Source: CAZPNX01 sp964588285 (GTDB lineage Bacteria; Edwardsbacteria; AC1; EtOH8). Taken from it: a DNA stretch of 64,000 bases. The DNA lies in NCBI GenBank assembly GCA_964588285.1, contig CAZPNX010000002.1, forward strand, positions 1 through 64,000, written 5' to 3'. Both the position numbers and the translations under genes were made by a program. Shown here piece by piece: positions 1 to 8,343 of the stretch. Numbering within the stretch: the first letter of the stretch is position 1; every line of letters begins with the position of its first letter. The notes below the pieces were generated by a model that saw only the letters and a program-made list of their open reading frames with translations, ran no database searches and was not told the origin of the DNA.

Positions 1-181
1 TGGCCAGGATGTTGATGGTGACGAATTCGTCCTGGGTGTGCGGGTCCAGGCTGACTGCCCCCCCGTTCATGGCCACCACCAGCACCGTCCGCCGCCCCGG
101 CGAACAACCCATGGCCATGATGGCGGCCAGCAGAGCCGCCATGGCGGCCCGCAGGGCGGGCCTCCCCGAGGCTCTGTTCAT
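1..181 (-). CDS. ABC transporter solute-binding lipoprotein, family 5 (partial, N-terminal 60 residues)
   Basis: Only the N-terminus is in the window; the gene runs off the left edge. The ATG is at 181. The product opens with a basic stretch (MNRASGRPALR), a hydrophobic segment and a Cys in an AMGC lipobox near residue 26, so it should be a lipidated exported protein. After the Cys comes VLVVAMNGGAVSLDPHTQDE, a typical opening of the mature part of oligopeptide/nickel family 5 binding proteins (beta strand, then a 'LDP' motif). In that family the protein binds peptides or similar ligands in the periplasm and passes them to an ABC permease. Ligand and partner genes cannot be seen. Confidence 0.6.
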   Translation of the reverse strand, partial: MNRASGRPALRAAMAALLAAIMAMGCSPGRRTVLVVAMNGGAVSLDPHTQDEFVTINILA

Positions 182-435
182 CGTAATTCCGAGTTTATTC
201 ACAATATTGATTACCCAAACAGTTCAGGGAAGCTGGAAACCAGCCCTGACCGATGGTGTTCGGTCAAACCGATACACCATCGGTATAAGGGGTCCGCCCC
301 GGCACGGCGGGGCGGTGCAACCGGGCAGTCAGGAAGGGCGGATAGTTTTACCAGAAAAGATAGGATAGTCAAATCACAATGAGCCGCTATTTGTAATGCC
401 TTCTTGTTCCTTCCTCAACTGGCATACATGGGTAC
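182..435. other. Intergenic region with two adjacent hairpins
   Basis: No credible gene is seen in these 254 bases. Two strong stem-loops abut each other: 225-250 (arms TCAGGG/CCCTGA extended by CTGG/CCAG) and 250-283 (ten paired bases ccgatggtgt/acaccatcgg, extended by cggt/accg around a CAA loop). A further GC-rich inverted repeat lies near 296-316. They sit downstream of the minus-strand gene at 436-1737 and upstream of the minus-strand gene at 1-181, so they may be a terminator plus leader, or a dispersed palindromic repeat. Confidence 0.5.
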
Positions 436-1737
436 TCAAGTCTTCAACGGCTTTTTCTTGGCCGCCGGGAACAGGATGTTGTTCAGGATCAGACGGTAGC
501 CCGGCGAGTTGCGGTGCAGGCGGAGGTCGGTGGCCGGGTCGCCCACCAGGTGCTGGTAGTCCTCGGGATCGTGGCCGCCCATGTAGGCGAAGCTGCCCTT
601 GCCGAAAAGCCCGTGCAGGTATTTGACTTCGTCGCTGCCGGCCACTTCGGCCAAAAGGACGATGCCCGGCTTGATAAGGCTTTTTCTGAACCCAGTGTCT
701 TGGCCTAAAAACTCACGGACTAGGGAGGTGTGACATTGGGTGAGCATGCAGGAGACCGGGTCGTACTTGGCGGAGAAGTCGAATAAAGTAAAATAGGTCT
801 CCGGTCCCCGGGCGGCCGGAGCCTCCAAAGGCCCGTCCCTGGAGCCGACATCGAAGTTGTTGTTGACGTCGATGTCCGAATGTTCGTAGACCGTGGCCCC
901 GGTGATCGCCTTGAAATCCGTGAAGGCGATGGTCTGGGTGTAATCCACTTTCTCCTGGCATCTGGGATCAACCGGATCGCCGTCGAACTCGGCCGGGACG
1001 ATGTCGGTCTGGTGGGCCGCCAGGGCGATGTCCAAGGTGGCCGGCGCCGAACACATGGCGAACAGAAATCCCCCCTCCTGCAGGTACTGTCTAATCTTCT
1101 GGGCCACTGCCAGCTTCAATTGGGAGACCTTGGCGAAGCCGAGCTTCTGGGCCTGGCGGGTGTTGGTTCGGACCTCGTTTCGGTACCAGTCGCTGTTCTG
1201 AAAGGAGGCATAGAACTTGCCGTACTGCCCGGTGAAATCCTCGTGATGCAGGTGCAGCCAGTCGTACTGGGCAAGCGCATTGGAGAGCACCTCCTCGTCC
1301 CAGACCGTGGCATAGGGCACCTCTGCGTACTCCAAGGCCAGTCGCACCGCGTCGTCCCAGGGGTCGTAGGTGGGCGGCACGTAGACCGCCAGCCGGGGGG
1401 CCTTCTCCAGCTCGATGCGTTCCATGTTGGAGGCCTCGATCTCACCGTAGATCTCGGATCTGCCGGCTTCGCTGACCGCCAGATAGGAAACCCCCCTCAG
1501 CCGGCACAGGTCCTCCAGTCCTTTCGAGGATGGCAGCAGAAATGATCCGCCCCGGTAGTTTAATAGCCACTCCACCTTGTTTCCCTCCAGCAGCGCCTGG
1601 TAGGCGATGCCGTAGGCCTTTAGGTGATCGGTCTGGGTCAGGTCCATGGGAATGAGAAGCCCCTGTCCGGATAGAGTTTTACCGGTCAGCAGCAGCAGAA
1701 CAATGAGGAATATAATGGCAGAGATCTTGCTTTTCAT
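436..1737 (-). CDS. Conserved exported protein of unknown function (family often labelled 'asparagine synthetase B')
   Basis: The 433-residue product starts MKSKISAIIFLIVLLLLTG, a signal peptide or membrane anchor, then GLLIPMDLTQTDHLKAYGIA. The family is recognisable from LLIPMD, VEWLLNYRGGSF, YDWLHLHHEDFTGQYGKF, GGHDPEDYQ and the ending NNILFPAAKKK. Homologues I remember from Bacteroidota-type genomes carry the name asparagine synthetase B, but I see neither the N-terminal glutaminase Cys nor an ATP-pyrophosphatase loop, so that name looks wrong. The reading frame stays open upstream to 1830, but a good promoter lies inside that extension (1802-1830), so I start at the ATG at 1737. Function unknown; the conserved His and Cys residues could bind metal. 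Confidence 0.75.
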   Translation of the reverse strand: MKSKISAIIFLIVLLLLTGKTLSGQGLLIPMDLTQTDHLKAYGIAYQALLEGNKVEWLLNYRGGSFLLPSSKGLEDLCRLRGVSYLAVSEAGRSEIYGEIEASNMERIELEKAPRLAVYVPPTYDPWDDAVRLALEYAEVPYATVWDEEVLSNALAQYDWLHLHHEDFTGQYGKFYASFQNSDWYRNEVRTNTRQAQKLGFAKVSQLKLAVAQKIRQYLQEGGFLFAMCSAPATLDIALAAHQTDIVPAEFDGDPVDPRCQEKVDYTQTIAFTDFKAITGATVYEHSDIDVNNNFDVGSRDGPLEAPAARGPETYFTLFDFSAKYDPVSCMLTQCHTSLVREFLGQDTGFRKSLIKPGIVLLAEVAGSDEVKYLHGLFGKGSFAYMGGHDPEDYQHLVGDPATDLRLHRNSPGYRLILNNILFPAAKKKPLKT

Positions 1738-1801
1738 TAAAGCAAACCAGCAACTTCGGGCCGCCCCCAAGCCGGTGAGGAGGCAGCCTAACCTTATGAT
1801 T

Positions 1802-1830
1802 AGTTTATGATTATTAGCCGTATTTGTCAA
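1802..1830 (-). promoter_or_regulatory. Sigma-70 promoter for the gene at 436-1737
   Basis: Read on the minus strand, a perfect -35 TTGACA (1825-1830) is followed after 17 bases by TAAACT (1802-1807). Transcription would start near 1795 and leave a leader of about 58 bases before the ATG at 1737. Confidence 0.6.
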
Positions 1831-1945
1831 GGGATTTATTGATAAAAAAAGGCTTTATCAACCACCCAATGGGCGCGAATAGATTTAATTCTACCCAATT
1901 CCCGTTCTTGCGGATACAAGCCTTATTCCCTGTGATCATTTACTG

Positions 1946-1974
1946 TTGACAACGCCTTTTTTATCTGCTAATAT
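1946..1974 (+). promoter_or_regulatory. Sigma-70 promoter for the gene at 2051-2356 (and possibly dnaE)
   Basis: TTGACA (1946-1951), a 17-base spacer and TAATAT (1969-1974) give a strong promoter pointing right, with an expected start near 1981. It is divergent from the promoter at 1802-1830. No terminator is evident between 2356 and dnaE, so dnaE may be read from here too. Confidence 0.7.
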
Positions 1975-2050
1975 CATTCAGGGTTAGTTGCAACACCGAA
2001 AGCCAAACCTCAAATTTGTAACTTATATTTTGGCCGCTGGATTTTTAAGC

Positions 2051-2356
2051 ATGAGACATTGTCATAAATGCAACCGGGCGCTCCCCCTAGGGGCCGCCTT
2101 CTACCAGTTGAAGATCTCGGTGCAGCAGGGATTCGACGGAGTCATCGAGCCCGGTCCGGCCGAAGACCTCAAGTCGCTGGTCTCCAAGATCGAGCGGCAG
2201 ACGGCCGGCATCCCCGAACAGCTGCTGGAGGACGAGGTCCACAAGGAGTTCGACTTCGTTCTCTGCCCCCGCTGCCGGGAAAAGTATTGCGCCAATCCCC
2301 TGGACCTCCCCCTTGACTCCAGCCAGATACCCAAGAAGACCTCCGACCTCAGTTGA
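2051..2356 (+). CDS. Small Cys-rich (zinc-ribbon-like) protein of unknown function
   Basis: The 101-residue product has two Cys knuckles, HCHKC at residues 3-7 and CPRCREKYC near residue 80, a spacing seen in treble-clef or zinc-ribbon folds. The middle is acidic and probably helical. I do not recognise the family. The frame is open from 1988, but the ATG at 2051 puts the first knuckle at the N-terminus, and the upstream extension would begin only a few bases after the predicted transcription start. The gene lies about 110 bases before dnaE on the same strand. Cytosolic, since there is no signal peptide. A structural or regulatory zinc protein is the most I would infer. Confidence 0.65.
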   Translation: MRHCHKCNRALPLGAAFYQLKISVQQGFDGVIEPGPAEDLKSLVSKIERQTAGIPEQLLEDEVHKEFDFVLCPRCREKYCANPLDLPLDSSQIPKKTSDLS

Positions 2357-2379
2357 GTTCCAAAAGAAAAATGTTGCAT

Positions 2380-2434
2380 GTTGCGGGTTTACGTTTTAGC
2401 CAGCTATTTCAGCTGACAGACGTAAACCTGCAAC
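2380..2434. repeat. Long inverted repeat upstream of dnaE
   Basis: The arms gttgcgggtttacgt (2380-2394) and acgtaaacctgcaac (2420-2434) match at 14 of 15 positions. A smaller cagct/agctg palindrome sits in the loop. It is not followed by a T tract, so a dispersed palindromic repeat or an RNA leader is likelier than a terminator. Confidence 0.6.
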
Positions 2435-2464
2435 TTTATGACATGCCACCTGCAAACCGATGAA

Positions 2465-5400
2465 ATGAAGTCCCCCTTCGTCCATCTCCACGTCCACACC
2501 GAATACAGCATCCTCGACGGCCTGACCACGGTCGACGAGCTGGTGCGCAAGGCCAGGGAGTACGGCATGGACTCTTTGGCCGTCACCGACCACGGCAACA
2601 TGTTCGGGGCCCTGGATTTTTACACCAAGTGCCGGACCCAGGGAATCAAGCCGATCATCGGCTGCGAGGTCTACGTGGCCCCGCGCAGCCGGCTGGAGAA
2701 GCAGGGCAGCGAGGGCGACGAGACCTCTTTCCACTTAGTGCTTCTGGCCCGAGACGAGGCCGGCTACAAAAACTTGATGAAGCTCTCCTCGGCCGGGTAC
2801 CTGGAGGGTTTCTATTACAAGCCGCGGATCGACAAGGAGCTTTTGGCCGCCCACGCCGCCGGGCTCCTGGCCATGTCCTCCTGCACCAAGGGCGAGATCA
2901 GCCAGATGATCCTCAAGGGGCGCGACGACCGGCTGCGCGAAGCCGCCTATTTCTACCGGGAGCTCTTCGGGGAGAATTATTTTCTGGAGGTCCAGAACCA
3001 CGGCCTGGAGGAGGAGCGCACCGTTTTGCCGGCGCTGGTCAGTCTTTCCCGGGAACTGGGAATCCCTCTGGCGGCCACCAACGATGTTCACTATCTGTCT
3101 CCGGACGACGCCAAGGCCCACGCCGTCCAGCTCTGTGTCCAGACCGGCTCCACCATGGACGACCCGGGCCGGTTCCAGTTCGCCAACAACAGCTTCTATT
3201 TCCGCTCCCCGGCCGAAATGGCCCGGCTGTTTGAGAACCTGCCCCAAGCCCTGGCCAACACCGCCGCCATCGCCGAGCGCTGCAATCTGCAGCTTTCCGA
3301 CCTGGGCACTGGCAAGCTCAATCTGCCGCATTTTCCGGTTCCGCCCGAATTCGACGGCCAAAACGCCTACCTGCGCTACCTGGCCAATACCGGACTGGCA
3401 AAACGATATCCCAAGGTCACCCCCGGCCTCCAGGAGAGGCTGGACAAGGAGCTGGACATCATCGAGCGCATGGGCTTTGCCGGATACTTCCTGGTGGTCA
3501 AGGATTTCATCGACTTCGCCCGCCAAAGCCGGGTGCCGGTGGGTCCGGGGCGCGGCTCGGCCGTGGGCAGCCTGGTGCTCTACAGCCTGGGCATTACCGA
3601 CGTCGACCCCATCCGCTACGGCCTGCTGTTCGAGCGCTTCCTCAATCCGGAGCGCATCAGCATGCCCGATGTCGATATCGACTTCGGCGACCTCAAGCGC
3701 GACTTGGTGATCGACTACGTCAAGTCCAAGTACGGCCAGGACAGCGTCTCCCAGATCATCACCTTCGGCACCATGAAGGCCAGGCAGGCGGTGCGGGACG
3801 TGGCCCGGGTATTCAAGCTCTCCTACCCAGAGGCCGACCGCATCGCCAAGCTGATCCCCTTCAACAAGACCATGGCCGAGGCCCTCAAGCAGGTGCCGGA
3901 CCTGGCCAAGCTGGTGAACTCCGATCCCCGCTATAAGGAGGTTGTCGGCATCGCCCAGCGTCTGGAGGGCCGCATCCGCAACGCCTCCACCCACGCCGCC
4001 GGGGTGGTCATCACCCCGGGTTCCCTGACCGACTATCTGCCGCTCTTTAAAAACCAAAAGGGAGGCGAGATTTCCACCCAGTATGAGATGGGCTGGCTGG
4101 AAAAGTGCGGCCTTTTGAAGATGGACTTCCTGGGGCTGCGCAATCTGACGGTCATCGACCAGACCTTAGAGCTGGCCCGGGCCAGTGGGGTCGAGGTGGA
4201 CATCCAGTACATCCCCTACGACGATCAAAAGACCTTCGAGCTGCTGCGCTCCGGAGACACCGTGGGTGTCTTTCAGCTGGAAGGCTCGGGAATGCGCGAC
4301 CTGACGGTCAGCTTCCTGACCTCGTCCATCGAGGACATCATCGCCATCATCTCCCTCTACCGTCCCGGACCCATGGACCTCATCCCTGACTTCCTGGCCC
4401 GCAAGAACGGCAAGCAGAGGATCGAGTATGAGCATCCCCTGCTGGAGTCGGTCTGCCGCGACACCTACGGCATCCTCATCTACCAGGAGCAGGTGATGCA
4501 GGCGGTCCAGGCCCTGGCCGGCTGGAGCCTGGGAGCCGGCTATCTGCTGATAAAAGCCATCTCCAAAAAGAACCCGGAGATCGTCGAGCAGCAGCGTCCG
4601 GCCTTCATCAAGGGCTGCTGGGAGACCAACCGCATCCCCAAGGAAAAAGCCGAGAAAATCTTCGACCTGCTGGCCAAGTTTGCCGGCTACGGATTCAACA
4701 AGTCGCACGCCGCCGGTTATGCGGTGCTGGCCTACCAGACCGCCTACCTTAAAGCCCATTTCCCGGCCGAGTATATGTCGTCCCTGCTCTCCAGCGTCAT
4801 GGGCGACGCCGACAAGACCAATTCATTTTTGGCCGACTGCCGGGAGAAGGGTTTGCGGATCCTGCCTCCGGACATCAACGCCAGCCACTATCGCTACCGC
4901 CCCGAAGGGCCGCCGGGCAGCCAGGCCATCCGCATCGGGCTGGGCGCCGTCAAGAACGTGGGCCAGCAGGCCATCGAAGCCATCGTGGCCTCCCGGGAAA
5001 GGCTGGGCCGTTTTGATTCGGTGACGCGAATGCTGGAGAACGCGGACCCCAGGCTGGTCAACCGCAAGGTGGCCGAGAGCCTCATCAAGGCCGGCTGCTT
5101 CGACTCGGTCGACCCCGATCGTCTGTCGTTGCTTGAATCCCTCGAGGCCGCTATGGACACCGCTTCGGCCTGGCGGGAACGGCGGGATCAGGGCCAGACC
5201 TCATTCTTCGACGAAGAGGCCCCGGTCCGGGCCAAGACGGCCAAATCGGAGAAAAAGATCGATCCCAAGTCCTTTCTCTCGTTCGAAAAGGAGTCGCTGG
5301 GTTTCTATCTTTCGGGCCATCCCCTGGAGAAGTTCAAGGTGGAGCTGAGATCGTTTGCCACCCATTCCATCGGCCAATTGGGGGAACTGGAGGACAACCA

Positions 5401-5950
5401 GCCGGTGATCGTCGGCGGCTCGGTTTCAGCGGTCAAGCAGACGCCCCAGCGCAACGGCAAGCCCATGGCCTTTGTCACCCTGGAGGGGCTGTCCGGAACC
5501 TGCGAGGTGCTGGTTTTTTCCGATCTGCTGGAATCCAAACGCCAGCTGCTGGAGCCCGACTCCTTGCTGTTGGTGGCCGGCTCGGTCTCCACCCGCGAGG
5601 AGGAAAGCCCCAAGATCGTAGCCAGCGATCTTTTCCCCCTGGCCCAGTGCCGCCACCAACTGGTAGAGCATATCGAGGTGGTCCTCAATCAGTCGCAGAT
5701 GGACGATGACTCCACCCGGCAGATCACCGCCATCCTGGACAAGTATCCCGGCGCCTGCCCGGTTGTCTTTTTAGTGGAGAACCCTGGAGAGCGGCCTGTA
5801 AAGATACGATCCAAACGACTCAGGGTAAGCCCCGAGCCCGAGCTCTTTCAGGAGCTGGGCCAGCTGCTGGGTTCTCAGGCCTTTCGCTTCTGCGGCCGCT
5901 GGCAGCCGCAGAACGGGCGGAGGCAGGGCAGTTTCCGGCGAAGGGATTAA
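2465..5950 (+). CDS. dnaE: DNA polymerase III subunit alpha
   Basis: The catalytic replicative polymerase subunit; 1161 residues is the usual size of bacterial DnaE. The N-terminal PHP domain shows HLHVHTEYSILDG (residues 7-19) and TDHGNM. The polymerase core has GPGRGSAVGSL and the catalytic motif PDVDIDF, with Asp402 and Asp404 as metal ligands. The middle has GVFQLEGSGM and the fingers/beta-binding region, and the C-terminal third has an OB fold (VIVGGSVSAVKQT..., about residue 980 on). No inserted 3'-5' exonuclease domain, so it is DnaE type and not PolC. I chose the ATG at 2465 because family members begin just before 'FVHLHVH'; the frame is open from 2438. A hairpin terminator follows directly. 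Confidence 0.97.
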   Translation: MKSPFVHLHVHTEYSILDGLTTVDELVRKAREYGMDSLAVTDHGNMFGALDFYTKCRTQGIKPIIGCEVYVAPRSRLEKQGSEGDETSFHLVLLARDEAGYKNLMKLSSAGYLEGFYYKPRIDKELLAAHAAGLLAMSSCTKGEISQMILKGRDDRLREAAYFYRELFGENYFLEVQNHGLEEERTVLPALVSLSRELGIPLAATNDVHYLSPDDAKAHAVQLCVQTGSTMDDPGRFQFANNSFYFRSPAEMARLFENLPQALANTAAIAERCNLQLSDLGTGKLNLPHFPVPPEFDGQNAYLRYLANTGLAKRYPKVTPGLQERLDKELDIIERMGFAGYFLVVKDFIDFARQSRVPVGPGRGSAVGSLVLYSLGITDVDPIRYGLLFERFLNPERISMPDVDIDFGDLKRDLVIDYVKSKYGQDSVSQIITFGTMKARQAVRDVARVFKLSYPEADRIAKLIPFNKTMAEALKQVPDLAKLVNSDPRYKEVVGIAQRLEGRIRNASTHAAGVVITPGSLTDYLPLFKNQKGGEISTQYEMGWLEKCGLLKMDFLGLRNLTVIDQTLELARASGVEVDIQYIPYDDQKTFELLRSGDTVGVFQLEGSGMRDLTVSFLTSSIEDIIAIISLYRPGPMDLIPDFLARKNGKQRIEYEHPLLESVCRDTYGILIYQEQVMQAVQALAGWSLGAGYLLIKAISKKNPEIVEQQRPAFIKGCWETNRIPKEKAEKIFDLLAKFAGYGFNKSHAAGYAVLAYQTAYLKAHFPAEYMSSLLSSVMGDADKTNSFLADCREKGLRILPPDINASHYRYRPEGPPGSQAIRIGLGAVKNVGQQAIEAIVASRERLGRFDSVTRMLENADPRLVNRKVAESLIKAGCFDSVDPDRLSLLESLEAAMDTASAWRERRDQGQTSFFDEEAPVRAKTAKSEKKIDPKSFLSFEKESLGFYLSGHPLEKFKVELRSFATHSIGQLGELEDNQPVIVGGSVSAVKQTPQRNGKPMAFVTLEGLSGTCEVLVFSDLLESKRQLLEPDSLLLVAGSVSTREEESPKIVASDLFPLAQCRHQLVEHIEVVLNQSQMDDDSTRQITAILDKYPGACPVVFLVENPGERPVKIRSKRLRVSPEPELFQELGQLLGSQAFRFCGRWQPQNGRRQGSFRRRD

Positions 5951-5963
5951 GCCCGGCGAACTT

Positions 5964-5996
5964 AAACGGCATCGCTTTCTGCGATGCCGTTTCTTA
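5964..5996 (+). terminator. Intrinsic terminator after dnaE
   Basis: A perfect 12-base-pair stem (aaacggcatcgc 5964-5975, gcgatgccgttt 5981-5992) with a five-base loop, ending in a short T-rich tail, 14 bases after the dnaE stop codon. Confidence 0.8.
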
Positions 5997-6128
5997 ATGC
6001 TATATATTGTATTAGCCTAATACCTGTTGACTACTTTGGCAATAAAAAATGTTTAATTATATATAAATAATGCTTGAAATATTTAACTATATGTTATATA
6101 ATGATTCAAATTATTGATGGAGGCTGGA

Positions 6129-6878
6129 ATGAAACGCCTATACTATTTTCCCATAGTCATTATTTTAACGGCATCAGGAGCATCGGCCCTCCAGTTCGGC
6201 GAGATGGTTGACTTTCCCACTGCCGGCACCATGGGCCGCGGCTCCTACGCCATCGACATGCGGATGCAGCCCGTGGGCGGCTTGCTTTTGGGCCTGTCGT
6301 TCGGCATGTTCGACCGCCTAAACCTGGGGGTCACCTACGGGGGGGACAACATCATAGGCTACGGCAGCCCCAACTGGAATCCGTCGCCCGGCGTCCAGGT
6401 AAAATACCGGTTCTGGGACGAAAGCTACTGGTTTCCGGCCATCGCCGTCGGCTTCAACAACCAGGGCTACGGGCCTTGGTGCGGCAGCCGCTATCTCACC
6501 CGCTCCCCGGGTTTTTTTGCTGTGGCCTCAAAGAATTACCGTTTCCTGGGCACCATGGGTTTCCACGGCGGAGCCAACTACAGCATCGAGGACCGGCATA
6601 ATCCGGACAACTCGGTGAACTTCTTCGGCGGCATCGAGAAGTCGCTCAATCCCGAGCTGTGGCTGGTGGCCGAATACGACCTGGCCCTTAACGACAATCT
6701 GGAGGACCGGCAGTTCGGCGAAGGCTACGGCTACCTCAACGGCGGCCTGCGCTGGCTGTTCAGCAAGCGGCTGCTTTTGGAGTTCGACCTCAAGAACATT
6801 CTGCGCAACGGTTACGGGGATTCTCCCTCGGCCCGCATCGGCCGTACCGTCAAGATCTCGTATTACGATTCGTTCTAG
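6129..6878 (+). CDS. Outer-membrane beta-barrel protein of unknown function (YjbH-like in annotation)
   Basis: 249 residues. A short signal peptide (MKRLYYFPIVIILTASGASA) precedes FGEMVDFPTAGTMGRGSYAIDMRM and a series of alternating aromatic/polar strands (GLSFGMFDRLNLGVTYGG, VQVKYRFW, WLVAEYDLALNDN, LNGGLRWLF), ending ISYYDSF with a terminal Phe as in proteins inserted by the BAM machinery. Related proteins in candidate-phylum genomes are often called YjbH/exopolysaccharide proteins, without proof. The start at 6129 is fixed by GGAGG at 6119-6123. The 120 bases upstream are distinctly AT-rich and probably hold the promoter. A terminator follows at 6904, so the gene looks monocistronic. Confidence 0.75.
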   Translation: MKRLYYFPIVIILTASGASALQFGEMVDFPTAGTMGRGSYAIDMRMQPVGGLLLGLSFGMFDRLNLGVTYGGDNIIGYGSPNWNPSPGVQVKYRFWDESYWFPAIAVGFNNQGYGPWCGSRYLTRSPGFFAVASKNYRFLGTMGFHGGANYSIEDRHNPDNSVNFFGGIEKSLNPELWLVAEYDLALNDNLEDRQFGEGYGYLNGGLRWLFSKRLLLEFDLKNILRNGYGDSPSARIGRTVKISYYDSF

Positions 6879-6903
6879 CGTCGCCGTCCACCGGATTTGT
6901 CAG

Positions 6904-6935
6904 AAGCCGTCCCGTTCGAATGGGGCGGCTTTAAA
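6904..6935 (+). terminator. Intrinsic terminator after the barrel gene
   Basis: Ten-pair stem aagccgtccc (6904-6913) / ggggcggctt (6922-6931), with one G-T pair and an eight-base loop, ending in TT then AAATA. The T tract is short. Confidence 0.6.
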
Positions 6936-6987
6936 TACTGATAAACCAGATAACGACATTCAGAGCCTGTCTCCACGCTGGGCCATC

Positions 6988-7042
6988 GAAGAATCTGCCA
7001 GACTCTTCGGAGGCAAGGGAAGATGCTATGCCCAGGATGACA
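6988..7042. repeat. Dispersed repeat, 'GAAGAATCT...TTCGG...CAGGATGACA' family
   Basis: This stretch carries gaagaatct, a second block gactcttcggaggc and the ending caggatgaca. The same blocks in the same order occur at 40203-40299. Similar intergenic sequences are common in environmental genomes. It lies just upstream of rlmN. Confidence 0.6.
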
Positions 7043-7070
7043 TGGTGCGAAGCAGTTATTTAGGGAATCC

Positions 7071-8108
7071 ATGACCGCAAGCGGCAAACCCTCAATCCTC
7101 GGCCTCTCCCCGGAGCAACTGCTCGAGGCGGCCAGTCCCGAGCCGCTTCGGCTCTACCAGGCCCGGCAGATTCTGGCCTGGGTCTACCGGCGCGGAATCA
7201 CGGAGTTCAATAAGATGACCGACCTGCCGGCGGGCCTCAGAAAAAGCCTGGCAGAAAAATTCTCGGTCAATCCGCTATCGCTGGCCCGCACCGCCCAATC
7301 CCGTGACGGCGCCAAAAAGCTTCTGTTGGAAGCTCCAAGGGGAACAAGCTTCGAGTGTGTCCTCATCCCCGGCCCGGGCCGCCTGACTGCCTGCCTTTCG
7401 TCGCAGTCCGGCTGCCGTCTGGGCTGCGCCTTCTGCGCCACCGGAGCCATGGGTTTCTCCAGAAACCTCGTTCCGGCCGAGATAGCCGGCCAGCTTCTTT
7501 ATCTAATGAAGCTGGCTCCTTGCCCGGTGTCCAATGTGGTCTTCATGGGCATGGGCGACCCCTTCGACAACTACGACAACGTGCTGGCCGCCGCCAGGAT
7601 TATTAACTCGCCGCAAGGCTTTGGACTAGGCGCCAGGCATATAACAATTTCGACCGCCGGACTGGTTCCCGGCATCGAGCGGCTGGCCCGGGAGCCTGAA
7701 CAGTTCAAGCTGGCCGTCTCGCTTAACGGAGCCGACGACCAAATCCGCAGCCGGCTGATGCCGGTCAATAAAAAATATCCCCTGGCCGCACTTCTGGCTG
7801 CCGTTAAAAATTACGCCTCAGTCACCGGCAAACTGGTGACCTTCGAGTACGTGCTCCTGGCCGGCTTCAACGACCGGCCGGCCGACGCCCGGAACCTGGG
7901 CCGGTTGCTGCGGGGAATCCCTTCCAAGGTCAACCTCATCCCCTACAACGGCCCGCCCGGCGGAGAATTCCATCAGCCGACGAAGGCCTCCGTCCGCGAG
8001 TTTCACCGTTTGGTCTCGTTGCTCCACCCCAAGGTTACCGTCCGCTCCAGCAAGGGCCGCGACATCGCCGCCGCCTGCGGGATGTTAAAGGCATCTCGCC
8101 CGACCTAG
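7071..8108 (+). CDS. rlmN: 23S rRNA (adenine-2503-C2)-methyltransferase / tRNA m2A37 methyltransferase
   Basis: A radical-SAM enzyme that methylates C2 of A2503 in 23S rRNA and A37 in some tRNAs. The 4Fe-4S ligands are Cys115, Cys119 and Cys122 (CRLGCAFC). The family motifs GCAFCATGAMGFSRNL, VVFMGMGDPFDNYDNV, HITISTAGLVPGI and LAVSLNG are present. Cys336 near the C-terminus (DIAAACG) is positioned as the methyl-carrying Cys. Length 345 is typical. The ATG at 7071 follows AGGGA at a reasonable distance. A long bidirectional hairpin ends transcription at 8274-8312. Confidence 0.96.
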   Translation: MTASGKPSILGLSPEQLLEAASPEPLRLYQARQILAWVYRRGITEFNKMTDLPAGLRKSLAEKFSVNPLSLARTAQSRDGAKKLLLEAPRGTSFECVLIPGPGRLTACLSSQSGCRLGCAFCATGAMGFSRNLVPAEIAGQLLYLMKLAPCPVSNVVFMGMGDPFDNYDNVLAAARIINSPQGFGLGARHITISTAGLVPGIERLAREPEQFKLAVSLNGADDQIRSRLMPVNKKYPLAALLAAVKNYASVTGKLVTFEYVLLAGFNDRPADARNLGRLLRGIPSKVNLIPYNGPPGGEFHQPTKASVREFHRLVSLLHPKVTVRSSKGRDIAAACGMLKASRPT

Positions 8109-8234
8109 CCCCGATAGCGCAGCGTGGCGTGGGCGGGATGATAAAGGCATCTTTCCCGGCCCTGCTCCGCCTGCGGGCCGCAGTCCCTGGTTGGACGAAG
8201 GCTCGTTAGCACAGCGTGGCGCGGGCATGATGTT
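8077..8234. repeat. Imperfect local repeats at the rlmN 3' end
   Basis: The end of rlmN (gcgggatgttaaaggcatct, 8077-8096) is repeated at 8134-8152 (gcgggatgataaaggcatct), and the block tagcgcagcgtggcgtgggc (8115-8134) is repeated at 8207-8226 with two changes. The pattern looks like slippage or segmental duplication of the gene's tail into the intergenic space. Confidence 0.6.
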
Positions 8235-8273
8235 CACGTCACATCGATCTGACTTGGGCCGACCGCGTCCAGG

Positions 8274-8312
8274 AAAGAGCGGAGGCGGCCTTTTGGCCGC
8301 CTCCGCTCTTTT
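8274..8312. terminator. Bidirectional terminator between convergent genes
   Basis: A 17-pair perfect GC-rich stem (8274-8290 with 8295-8311) around a TTTT loop, flanked by A's on the left and T's on the right. It serves rlmN on the plus strand and the lipoprotein gene (8344-8964) on the minus strand. Confidence 0.9.
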
Positions 8313-8343
8313 GTCTGCCGTTGCCCGGAATCCTCTGGCCGTC

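Noticed and set aside
1738..1830. 31-residue N-terminal extension of the gene at 436-1737
   Set aside because: The extension contains the predicted promoter, and the signal-like leader begins at 1737.
2735..4057. 440-residue open frame on the minus strand
   Set aside because: Antisense to dnaE, whose motifs are unmistakable; the protein is low-complexity Gly/Val/Gln-rich.
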